In this document: positions 26,607 to 34,453 of the stretch, piece after piece
How the letters are laid out: each line of letters starts with the position of its first letter
How positions within the stretch are numbered: position 1 is the stretch's first letter
Assembly: GCA_017407325.1 (NCBI GenBank)
Contig: JAFQWV010000020.1
Coordinates: 62,001 to 126,000 of the forward strand
DNA: 64,000 bases
Direction of reading: 5' to 3'
DNA from: Clostridia bacterium
Lineage (GTDB): Bacteria; Bacillota; Clostridia; Christensenellales; Borkfalkiaceae
Notes under the pieces: model-generated
Seen by the model: the letters and a program-made list of their open reading frames with translations, nothing else
Told to the model about the DNA's origin: nothing
Databases searched by the model: none
Translations under genes and position numbers: made by a program

Positions 26607-27839
26607 TTATATAAGTATTGCTAAAGCACCGTCTTTATACGGCTTAATTAATTTTATTTTAATAATTTTTTTATCGCAATTACCTTGAACGTATACTCTA
26701 ATATAATTCTCGGTGTACCCCTCAAAGTATCCGTCTTTTTCATATTCAGGCAAAAACGAAAGTTCGCAACCAATAAATTTTTCAATAAACCTTGACTTTA
26801 GTTCTTCTTTGAGTAAAAGCATTTTATCTAGCCTTTCTTTTTTAACAGACGGTGGTAATTCTTTTAGTTTTGCGCCTTCTGTTCCTTCTCTTTTAGAATA
26901 AGAAAAAGCGTGTATATCCGAAAATTCAGCAATTTTACACGTGTCATAACTTTTCTCAAAATCACAGTTATTTTCTGTAGAATATCCAATTATTACGTCT
27001 GTTGTAATTCCTGCAGAAGGGAAATATTTCCGAATTAATTCAATTTTTTGAAGATACTCTGAAACGGTATATTTTCTATTCATCTCCCTTAAAACTTTGT
27101 CACACCCTGACTGAAGTGAAAGGTGAAAATGAGGTGCAAAATCTTTAAGATTTTTACAAGCTGTTAAAAATTCGTCAGATATAATCCCTACTTCTAACGA
27201 CCCTAATCTTATTCTAAAATTAAAGTCTTTAAGCCTATCTAAAAGCCCTGTTAATTTAATGCCGTTATAATCGTAACTTGAAAGGTTAATACCTGTTAAA
27301 ACAACTTCAAGTGGATCAAGATAATTAAGCTCTGAAATAATGCTTTCAACCGACCTTGAACGACTTTTTCCACGAAGGTATGGGATTAAGCAGTAAGAGC
27401 AAAAATTCTCGCATCCATCTTGAATTTTGACGTAAGAACGGCTCTTTATAGCCTTAATTGGAAGATATTCTTCATAATACTCCGTCCCTTCTTCAATATG
27501 CTTTCCCGTTTGGTCTAATAAACTTAAAAGCTTGTCCTTTGAAGCCGTACCCATTATAAGCGTCACCCCTTCAATTTTTAAAAAATCTTCAGGGTGGTTT
27601 TGCGTTGCACAACCTAAAACGTAGACCTTTGCGTTACTATTAAACTTCCTTACTCTTGAAACTGCTTGGCGAGATTTTTTCTCTGCCTCTTTAGTCACTG
27701 CACAAGTGTTGATAACGTAAATATCAGCGTATGATAGTTTATCGCTAACCTCATATCCTAACGTTTCTAAACCGTTCATAAGCGACGAACTTTCACAGCT
27801 ATTTACCTTACAACCAAGTGTAAAAACAACTGCTTTCAT
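26607..27839 (-). CDS. mtaB: tRNA t6A37 methylthiotransferase MtaB
   Basis: Radical-SAM enzyme that converts t6A37 to ms2t6A37 in ANN-decoding tRNAs. The 410 residues have the N-terminal UPF0004 domain (FTLGCKVNSCES, INTCAVTKEAEKKSRQ, VLGCATQ) with three iron-sulfur cysteines, the radical-SAM motif CENFCSYCLIP (about 143-153) and a C-terminal TRAM-like domain. The motif TLGCKVNxxES points to MtaB rather than MiaB. It follows prmA; in B. subtilis rsmE lies between them and is missing here. Confidence 0.93.
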   Translation of the reverse strand: MKAVVFTLGCKVNSCESSSLMNGLETLGYEVSDKLSYADIYVINTCAVTKEAEKKSRQAVSRVRKFNSNAKVYVLGCATQNHPEDFLKIEGVTLIMGTASKDKLLSLLDQTGKHIEEGTEYYEEYLPIKAIKSRSYVKIQDGCENFCSYCLIPYLRGKSRSRSVESIISELNYLDPLEVVLTGINLSSYDYNGIKLTGLLDRLKDFNFRIRLGSLEVGIISDEFLTACKNLKDFAPHFHLSLQSGCDKVLREMNRKYTVSEYLQKIELIRKYFPSAGITTDVIIGYSTENNCDFEKSYDTCKIAEFSDIHAFSYSKREGTEGAKLKELPPSVKKERLDKMLLLKEELKSRFIEKFIGCELSFLPEYEKDGYFEGYTENYIRVYVQGNCDKKIIKIKLIKPYKDGALAILI

Positions 27840-27878
27840 ATTAAAAAGCCCTTTATTTTATAATTTAAAATAATTCGC

Positions 27879-27905
27879 AAAATCATTGATTATTACAATG
27901 ATTTT
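27879..27905. repeat. Inverted repeat between prmA and mtaB
   Basis: AAAATCATTG (27879-27888) and CAATGATTTT (27896-27905) form a 10-bp perfect stem with a 7-base loop, in the gap after the prmA stop. There is no U-tract on the minus strand, so a terminator role is doubtful. Confidence 0.45.
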
Positions 27906-27922
27906 ACATTTTTTTATGTTTG

Positions 27923-28852
27923 TCATAATTTTTGCATAGTAATACAAGTCCACTCACCGACGCTAGTTTTTGACAAGGTTTTAAAACCAAAATTTATAAA
28001 GAGTTTTTCAACCTTTTCTTCTCTATCGTTAAGCAGTCCACTCATTACTAAATGACCTTTTTTTATGATTAATTTTGCTATCGAACTAGATAAAAAGGTT
28101 AAAACTTCAGCCGTGATATTTGCAACGCATATATCAAAAGTTTCATTTATTTTCTCTAAATCGCCTTGACAAAGAATTTGACAATTTTGACTTTCGCCAT
28201 TTAATATTGCGTTACCTTTTGCCACTTCACAAGCAACAGGATCAATTTCAGTCATCACAACTTTTTTCGCACCGAGCTTTGAAGCAACTATACCTAATAT
28301 ACCACTACCCGTTCCAACGTCGATAACTTTAGCGTTTTTTAAATTTAGATTTTGCATAGCACTAACTACCATTGAAGTAGTTTCGTGTTCACCTGTACCG
28401 AAAGCAAGATTAGAATTAATTTTTACTGTAATTTCATCACCGTCATATTTTATCCACTCTGGACAAATTACGACGTTACCAATTTTAATAGGTTTAAAAT
28501 GTTTTTTCCAAATCTCAATCCAGTCGTCACCAGATACTTCGCGCTTAACTGTTTCTAACGTTCCTAGACAGAATGGACAATTATTTTTTAGCGCATCTAA
28601 ATCTTCACGAACTGACACAATGCGCTTATCAGCATCGTCTATTGCAAAATATCCCTTTACAAGCGACGTGCCTTTTACGCCGTTTAAAATGCCTTCGTCG
28701 TAATAGTCGTAAACTATGTCACTATTCAAAAGTTTAATACAATCGTCAACAGAAGAAATTGCAACGCCGTACTCTGTGTAATTCCAAAATATATCTGCGA
28801 CAAGTTCTTCAGCTTCAGTCGTAGTCGTAACCGTAAGTTCAATAAATTGCAT
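27923..28852 (-). CDS. prmA: Ribosomal protein L11 methyltransferase PrmA
   Basis: SAM-dependent trimethylation of ribosomal protein L11. The 309-residue protein has an N-terminal L11-recognition domain (WIELTVTTTTEAEELVADI-like start, here MQFIELTV) and a Rossmann methyltransferase with FGTGEHETTSMV (about 158), VIDVGTGSGILGI (about 182) and the motif IV region VANITAEVL (about 246). I choose the ATG at 28852, 6 bases after AAGG, over a TTG two codons earlier. It follows the DUF1015 gene by 8 bases. Confidence 0.94.
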   Translation of the reverse strand: MQFIELTVTTTTEAEELVADIFWNYTEYGVAISSVDDCIKLLNSDIVYDYYDEGILNGVKGTSLVKGYFAIDDADKRIVSVREDLDALKNNCPFCLGTLETVKREVSGDDWIEIWKKHFKPIKIGNVVICPEWIKYDGDEITVKINSNLAFGTGEHETTSMVVSAMQNLNLKNAKVIDVGTGSGILGIVASKLGAKKVVMTEIDPVACEVAKGNAILNGESQNCQILCQGDLEKINETFDICVANITAEVLTFLSSSIAKLIIKKGHLVMSGLLNDREEKVEKLFINFGFKTLSKTSVGEWTCITMQKL

Positions 28853-28860
28853 AATCAACC

Positions 28861-30075
28861 TTATTTAATCTTTTTGCACTCAAAATAATAACGTTTTTCT
28901 TTTGCTTCACCCATAGAGAAAGATTTTCTCGTTAGCGTTCCGTTTTGAGCAACGAATGGGAACAAATCTGACTTTTTGAGCTTTGGCATAAGTATTGCAA
29001 CGCCGTTAAGTTCGTCACTAGCGGCATACGCGTCTTCTTTTCCGTGTACGTAGTCTTGTGAAATGGTTGCGTTATTTGCAATATATTCGTCGATAAACGC
29101 TTGAATTTCCTTGATTGCAAGCGCAGAATTTGATGGAACTGATTGGCTATATTCCTTTCCTTTATAATATAAAGTAATAGTATCGTCACCAGAAATTGCG
29201 CCACACATTTTTTCAATAAATTTTTCGTCTGCGCCAAAAACTACGCGATGAATAGGTTCAAATTTAAGATTTTCGTCGTAAATATTATTAATTTCAACAA
29301 GACAGAAGCGCGCTGGATGCGTTTCTTTTTCTTTGTCCGTTAAATTTGCCTTTACTTTATCCCAGCAAGCTTTAGCAGTTGCAATCGAGTGATTTCCATC
29401 ACCAACAGCGAAAATAAACGGCGTTTTATCACCATATTTTTTACAGCAGTTATCTTCAGAAGTTACATCTTCGATAATATCCATAACTGCTTTTGTGTCT
29501 TCAACTAAATAACCTTCAATGCTACCACCGTCCATATTAAGCTCGGTTTCGTAAAGCTTTTTAAGATTATTTCTGTTTTCGTAAAGTGGTTCGATTACGC
29601 GTTTTTTATCGTCATCAATTAAAACGAGTGCGTGCGGTAATTCAATCGGCGAATTTTCACGAATTTTAATTCTTACAGGAAGCCTTTCTTTAACAGTTGC
29701 CTCAGTTGCGCGAACGGCAAGTTTTTTACCAACTTCGTACTGTTCAAGGTCAAAAGAAACAATAAGACCAATTCTAGTGTTACCGTAAGAAGTTTTTCTT
29801 ACTGTCAGGATAAAACCGTTATAAGTGTCAAAAATGCCGTTATCAAGGTATTTTTGCATAGTTTCGTTGATAGTTTTAATTCTTTCGTCTTGATTATCGT
29901 TTAAGTAAATTTCAGGGTAAGTAATTCTAAGAGTAGAAGTATCCCCACAGTAATCTTCAAGCTTTGCCCAATATTTTTTATCGCTTGTAAATTGGTCGCA
30001 CGCAATAACCGACCATTTCTTTAAATCAATTCCTTTTTTAGGTAATAAAATTTCTGGAACTTTAAGTATATTCAT
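28861..30075 (-). CDS. DUF1015 family protein
   Basis: A 404-residue soluble protein of the DUF1015 family, recognised from its start LPKKGIDLKKWSVIACDQFTSD and the central motif FAVGDGNHSIATAKACW (about 218-234). That motif resembles the GxHR/NHR nucleotide-binding loop of ParB-fold kinases (SbnI/SerK type), so a small-molecule kinase or CTP/ADP-using role is possible, but this is inference only. The start follows AAGGAG. It lies in the pheST-prmA run between the M29 aminopeptidase and prmA, which does not reveal its job. Confidence 0.82.
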   Translation of the reverse strand: MNILKVPEILLPKKGIDLKKWSVIACDQFTSDKKYWAKLEDYCGDTSTLRITYPEIYLNDNQDERIKTINETMQKYLDNGIFDTYNGFILTVRKTSYGNTRIGLIVSFDLEQYEVGKKLAVRATEATVKERLPVRIKIRENSPIELPHALVLIDDDKKRVIEPLYENRNNLKKLYETELNMDGGSIEGYLVEDTKAVMDIIEDVTSEDNCCKKYGDKTPFIFAVGDGNHSIATAKACWDKVKANLTDKEKETHPARFCLVEINNIYDENLKFEPIHRVVFGADEKFIEKMCGAISGDDTITLYYKGKEYSQSVPSNSALAIKEIQAFIDEYIANNATISQDYVHGKEDAYAASDELNGVAILMPKLKKSDLFPFVAQNGTLTRKSFSMGEAKEKRYYFECKKIK

Positions 30076-30088
30076 ATTTCTCCTTCGG

Positions 30089-31312
30089 CTAAAACGCCCA
30101 ATTTCCTTCGTTAAATATTAAAATTTCGCTTCCGTCAGACTTAATTCCAACAATTTTTAAATCTTTCGAGCCTATCATAAAGTCAACGTGAATCATAGAT
30201 TCGTTCAGTCCTTTTTCGCGTCTTTCCTGTAAACTCATATTTTCAAAACCTTTAATACACTCGCTAAAACCCTTTCCTAGCGCTAAGTGACAGCAAGCAT
30301 TTTCGTCAAATAGCGTTTCATAAAATAGAATTTTCGAATTATTTATAGGGCTGTCAAACGGAACGAGCGCACACTCGCCAAGCATACTTGCGCCTTCGTC
30401 CATTTTGACTATTTTTTCAAGTAATTCTTGGTTTTTCTCAGCTTTAACTTCCGTAACCTTTCCGTTTTCAAACTTTAGCGAAAAATTATCAATGATAAGA
30501 CCGTCGTACGATAGTGGTTTTGTAGAGTATACAATACCTTCACAAACGCCGGCTTTTGGCGAAGTGAAGATTTCTTCAGACGGAATATTAGGATTAAATT
30601 CAATGCCAGATAAAGTCTTTTCAGCACCACCGGTAAATATTCCTATCTCGTTCAAACCAACGGTTAAATTCGTACCGTTTGATGAAATATATCTTAGCGC
30701 TGTTAGATTTTGAGAATTTAGATATTCACAGCGCTTTTTCAAATTTTTATTATGCTCGTTCCACGCGTTTATTGGATCTGTATCTGCCCTTGAACAAGTT
30801 AAAATAGCATCCCAAAGTTTGTTAATAGCAACCGATTTTTTATCGTTTGGAAACACTTTTTTAGCCCATTTTTCACCCGGAACTGCTGCAATACACCATT
30901 GATAACCTGCTTCCATTTTGTCGCGATACGGTTTTATTACACGGTTTCTCGCCATTTTTGAATTAGTCATTTTTTCTTGGTTTATTCCGTTTAAGCCTTC
31001 GGGATCTTCAGAAATTATATAGCACATTGCAGGAAGATTTTCAGCGCGCCAACGCCACTTTTCTTCTTCGAAGCTTTCGAGCCTCGATAAAGTTTTTTCC
31101 GAGCAATATTTATAAGTGAGTTTTTGCGTTACTTGACTTGACCACTCAACGAAAACACGCCTTGCACCAAGTTTATATATTTCCTTCGTCAAAACATGGA
31201 TAAATTCAGGCTGATCAAACTCGCACTCAATAACACAGTCTTGACCTTTTTGAATATTAAGTCCCTTTTGAGCGATTAATTTTGCATAATTTTTTAACTG
31301 AGTTTTATTCAT
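30089..31312 (-). CDS. M29 family aminopeptidase (AmpS/PepS type)
   Basis: Cytoplasmic dimetal aminopeptidase that trims peptides. The 407-residue protein carries the metal/catalytic signature of M29: ECALVPFDSPI (about 313), CHLALGKGFSECI (about 341-353) and NESMIHVDFMIGSKDLKIVG (about 371). The N-terminal domain starts KNYAKLIAQKGLNIQKGQDCVIE, typical of AmpS. The start overlaps the upstream kinase stop as TAATG, so translation is probably coupled. Confidence 0.9.
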   Translation of the reverse strand: MNKTQLKNYAKLIAQKGLNIQKGQDCVIECEFDQPEFIHVLTKEIYKLGARRVFVEWSSQVTQKLTYKYCSEKTLSRLESFEEEKWRWRAENLPAMCYIISEDPEGLNGINQEKMTNSKMARNRVIKPYRDKMEAGYQWCIAAVPGEKWAKKVFPNDKKSVAINKLWDAILTCSRADTDPINAWNEHNKNLKKRCEYLNSQNLTALRYISSNGTNLTVGLNEIGIFTGGAEKTLSGIEFNPNIPSEEIFTSPKAGVCEGIVYSTKPLSYDGLIIDNFSLKFENGKVTEVKAEKNQELLEKIVKMDEGASMLGECALVPFDSPINNSKILFYETLFDENACCHLALGKGFSECIKGFENMSLQERREKGLNESMIHVDFMIGSKDLKIVGIKSDGSEILIFNEGNWAF

Positions 31313-32148
31313 TATTTAGTAATTCCAAGTTTATTTAATAAAACAGGCAATGCCTTTTCAAAGAAAACACCGTAAGAGTGTTCGTTTGCGTAATCTAACG
31401 TTAGTTTCATTGCTGCAACTGTATAGTCAACTGCAATTTTTGCAGATTCAAAAGCACTGTTTCCTAAAACGAACGCACCGACGAACGCACTTGAATAAAT
31501 ATCCCCCGTTCCGTGGAAGTTTCTTACTATTTTTTCACTGAAATAGTAATTAAATTCACCATTTTCATAAACACAAACGCCAAGACTATCATCATCAAAG
31601 CTTACACCTGTAAGCACTATACATTTAACGTTTAATTTGTCCTTTAATCTATTTATAAGACCTTCGATATAATCTTTATCATAACCCGACAAAACGCACT
31701 TTTCACCAAGTAAAAAAGCGGCTTCTGTAAGGTTTGGCAAAATTACGTCTGCCCCATAGCATAGACTTGCCATTTTTTCAGCAAACTTTTCGTCAAAACC
31801 ATAGTAGAACGAGCCGTGATCTGCCATAACGGGATCAATAATCTTAGGTCCGTTATTAAGTTCGTCACAAATTTGTTTTATATAATCAATTTGACTAGCG
31901 AGAACGTAACCTGTATAAACGCCGTCAAAAGAAATTTTCTCTTTTTTCCAATGTTCAATAATTTTAGGGAACTCACCCGTTAAATCAAGCACCGTAAAGC
32001 CCGTAAAACCTGCTGTATGAGTAGATAATAGCGCACTCGGTAAAACGGCTGTTTCAACACCGCACGCAGAAATTATAGGTAACGCTACCGTCAACGAACA
32101 TTGACCAACGCAAGAAGCGTCTTGAATTGTTAATACTCTCTTTTCCAT
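31312..32148 (-). CDS. Pyridoxal/pyridoxamine kinase (PdxY/ThiD-like ribokinase fold)
   Basis: Ribokinase-superfamily kinase of 278 residues, most like PdxY-type pyridoxamine kinase, which salvages B6 vitamers to PLP. It begins ITIQDASCVGQCSLTVALPI-like (here LTIQDASCVGQ), has the linker DPVMADHGSFY (about 107-117), PNLTEAAFLL and the anion-hole motif FHGTGDIYSSA (about 226-236) with the catalytic Asp. The start follows AAGGAG. PLP is the cofactor of the neighbouring cysteine desulfurase, which may explain the linkage. Confidence 0.85.
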   Translation of the reverse strand: MEKRVLTIQDASCVGQCSLTVALPIISACGVETAVLPSALLSTHTAGFTGFTVLDLTGEFPKIIEHWKKEKISFDGVYTGYVLASQIDYIKQICDELNNGPKIIDPVMADHGSFYYGFDEKFAEKMASLCYGADVILPNLTEAAFLLGEKCVLSGYDKDYIEGLINRLKDKLNVKCIVLTGVSFDDDSLGVCVYENGEFNYYFSEKIVRNFHGTGDIYSSAFVGAFVLGNSAFESAKIAVDYTVAAMKLTLDYANEHSYGVFFEKALPVLLNKLGITK

Positions 32149-32179
32149 AATTTTTTCTCCTTAAAATTTTCTATAATAG

Positions 32180-33334
32180 TTAAATGCTTAAAATTTCTGT
32201 TTCGTTTAAGGCATCTTCAATAAGTTTTTCAACGTCAAGCTTTGATTCTGCTTTTAAAATGACTTCCATTTTAGGCTTGATTGCCGGGTACTTAGGTAAA
32301 AACACCGTACAGCAGTCTTCGTATGGCAGAATTGAAGTTTCATAAGTTCCTATTTTTTGAGAAACTTCGATAATTTCAAGTTTATCCATCGCAATAAGTG
32401 GACGAAGAACAGGAAGTGTTACTACCGAGTTAGACGAAGTTATACTTTCAATAGTTTGACTAGCAACTTGCCCCAAACTCTCACCTGTAATAATCGCTTG
32501 TCCACCCGACTTTTTTGCAAGGCGCTCTGCAATTCGCATCATAAAGCGTCTCATCATAGTAATCATAAGTTCTTCAGGGCATTTTTCATGAATTTCTTCT
32601 TGAATTTTGGTAAATTTTACCATGTAAAGATTAATTCCACCCGAGTATTCGGCAACTTGAGTTGCTAAATTAATTACTTTTTCCTTAGCAAGCTCGCTAG
32701 TGTACGGATAACTGAAAAAATGCACCGCATCAAGCTTCATACCACGCTTAGCGAGCATAAAACCGGCAACAGGACTATCAATTCCGCCTGAAATCATAAG
32801 CATACCACGCCCAGCAGAGCCTGACGGCATACCACTTAAACATTTTACCGTATCTGTAAAAATTAAGGTTTGACCACCTTCTCTAATATCAATTTTTATT
32901 GTCGTTTCAGGATTTATAACGTTTACAGTTAGCTTTGGATTGCTAGCTAAAATCTCTCCACCGATCTCTCTTGAAAGTTCCATCGAGTTAAGTGGGAATG
33001 TCTTGTCTGCACGGTTAGTTTCAACCTTAAATTCGCCACTTTTATTTTTAATAATCTCCAAGCAACAGTTCTTAATATCTTCGATATTACTCTTTACCCA
33101 AAACGCAGGGCTGTACGAGTGAATACCGCAGATTTTTTCTAGTTTTTGAGTGATAGTTTTATAATCGCTATCGTCAAAATCTTCAATTAAGTATCTTGCG
33201 TTTAAAATATTAAGATTGTACTTGATATTTTTTAAGCTTCTTTTTATGTTTTTAATAAGCAAATTTTGGAAATAACTGCGATTTTTACCTTTTAGGTGTA
33301 TTTCGCAATATCTAACGATTATAACTTTTTTCAT
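32180..33334 (-). CDS. thiI: tRNA 4-thiouridine synthase ThiI
   Basis: Puts sulfur on U8 of tRNA. The 384 residues comprise an N-terminal ferredoxin-like domain and THUMP domain (about 60-165) and a PP-loop ATP-pyrophosphatase with SGGIDSPVAGF (about 183-193). As in B. subtilis, the C-terminal rhodanese domain of the E. coli protein is missing, and a dedicated cysteine desulfurase is encoded just upstream. The two genes overlap by 4 bases (ATGA). Confidence 0.95.
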   Translation of the reverse strand: MKKVIIVRYCEIHLKGKNRSYFQNLLIKNIKRSLKNIKYNLNILNARYLIEDFDDSDYKTITQKLEKICGIHSYSPAFWVKSNIEDIKNCCLEIIKNKSGEFKVETNRADKTFPLNSMELSREIGGEILASNPKLTVNVINPETTIKIDIREGGQTLIFTDTVKCLSGMPSGSAGRGMLMISGGIDSPVAGFMLAKRGMKLDAVHFFSYPYTSELAKEKVINLATQVAEYSGGINLYMVKFTKIQEEIHEKCPEELMITMMRRFMMRIAERLAKKSGGQAIITGESLGQVASQTIESITSSNSVVTLPVLRPLIAMDKLEIIEVSQKIGTYETSILPYEDCCTVFLPKYPAIKPKMEVILKAESKLDVEKLIEDALNETEILSI

Positions 33335-34452
33335 CTTTTATTCATTACCTTATCTAATTTTTCAACGCATAAATTAAGTTTTTCAGCGCAAATCAAAACT
33401 TCTTCTAAATCAGTTTCGAAAGAAAAACTTATTCTCAAAACGCCGTCTAAAATATCGTTTTTATAGTTGCAAGCCTTTATCACTCGTGAGTGTGGATGCT
33501 TAGACGAACACGCCGAGCCCGTTCCAACAATTACACCTTCATCTTCAAGCATATGCTGTAACACTTCGCCCCTTAAGCCTTTTGCTGAAAGGGATACAAC
33601 GTACGGCGATGCGTTTTCTGACGATATAATGGTGATAAGCTCTTTATTTATGTTACTTAAGAATTCGTTTTTTAATTTTTGTGTTTTTTCAAGGTTTTTA
33701 GCTAAATTTTCATAAGCGTTTTCAGCGCAGTACGATAGGTTTATAATACCAAGCACGTTTTCAGTACCACTTCTTAAACCACCTTCCTGCCCACCGCCAA
33801 ACATAAACGGTGAAAGCTTGAGTTTTTCGTTATAGATTAAACACCCAACACCCTTCAGTCCTCCTATTTTATGGGCAGAAACACTGTATAAATCAACGAA
33901 ACTACCGTAGCCCGAACTTATTTTTCCAAACGCTTGCACACCGTCACTGTGAAAAATCAAATTTGGCGAAATTTCTTTTGCGCGCTTAGCTAAATAATTA
34001 ATATCGTTTATAGCACCGGTTTCGTTGTTTACGTGTACGACGCTACAAAAAGTAGTATCTTTATCAATTAGACTTAAAAAGTCGTCAATATTCACACTAC
34101 CGTCTGGGTTTAGTTTTGCATATCTTACGGTTTGACCTTTGCTTCTTAAGTTCTCTAAAGTTTGAAAAACTGCAGAGTGTTCACCTTGAGTTGAAACGGC
34201 GTTCTTTCTTTTGAACAGTGAGATTGCCGTGTTATCAGATTCTGTTCCACAAGACGTAAAAATTAATTTCGAGTTAGGAAAATACCTTAAAATACGCGAT
34301 TTTGCAAGGTTGATTTCATTTAAAACTGCCCTACCATCGCGATAAGTTGCAGACGGATTATAAAAATTTTCAATAGCAAACGCATGAGAACGATTAAACG
34401 CATCTAAATTTGGTCTAGTCGTTGCCGCGTTATCAAGATATATTTTTTTCAT
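33331..34452 (-). CDS. Cysteine desulfurase (NifZ/IscS-like) partnered with ThiI
   Basis: PLP enzyme that takes sulfur from cysteine and hands it on as persulfide. The 373-residue protein has YLDNAATTRP at the start, HSDGVQAFGK (PLP-ring Asp/Gln), the PLP lysine in SAHKIGGLKG (about 195) and the catalytic cysteine loop GTGSACSSKHPHSRVI (about 312). It is the short NifS class. Overlap with thiI and the B. subtilis nifZ-thiI precedent imply it serves ThiI. Confidence 0.93.
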   Translation of the reverse strand: MKKIYLDNAATTRPNLDAFNRSHAFAIENFYNPSATYRDGRAVLNEINLAKSRILRYFPNSKLIFTSCGTESDNTAISLFKRKNAVSTQGEHSAVFQTLENLRSKGQTVRYAKLNPDGSVNIDDFLSLIDKDTTFCSVVHVNNETGAINDINYLAKRAKEISPNLIFHSDGVQAFGKISSGYGSFVDLYSVSAHKIGGLKGVGCLIYNEKLKLSPFMFGGGQEGGLRSGTENVLGIINLSYCAENAYENLAKNLEKTQKLKNEFLSNINKELITIISSENASPYVVSLSAKGLRGEVLQHMLEDEGVIVGTGSACSSKHPHSRVIKACNYKNDILDGVLRISFSFETDLEEVLICAEKLNLCVEKLDKVMNKR

Positions 34453-34453
34453 A

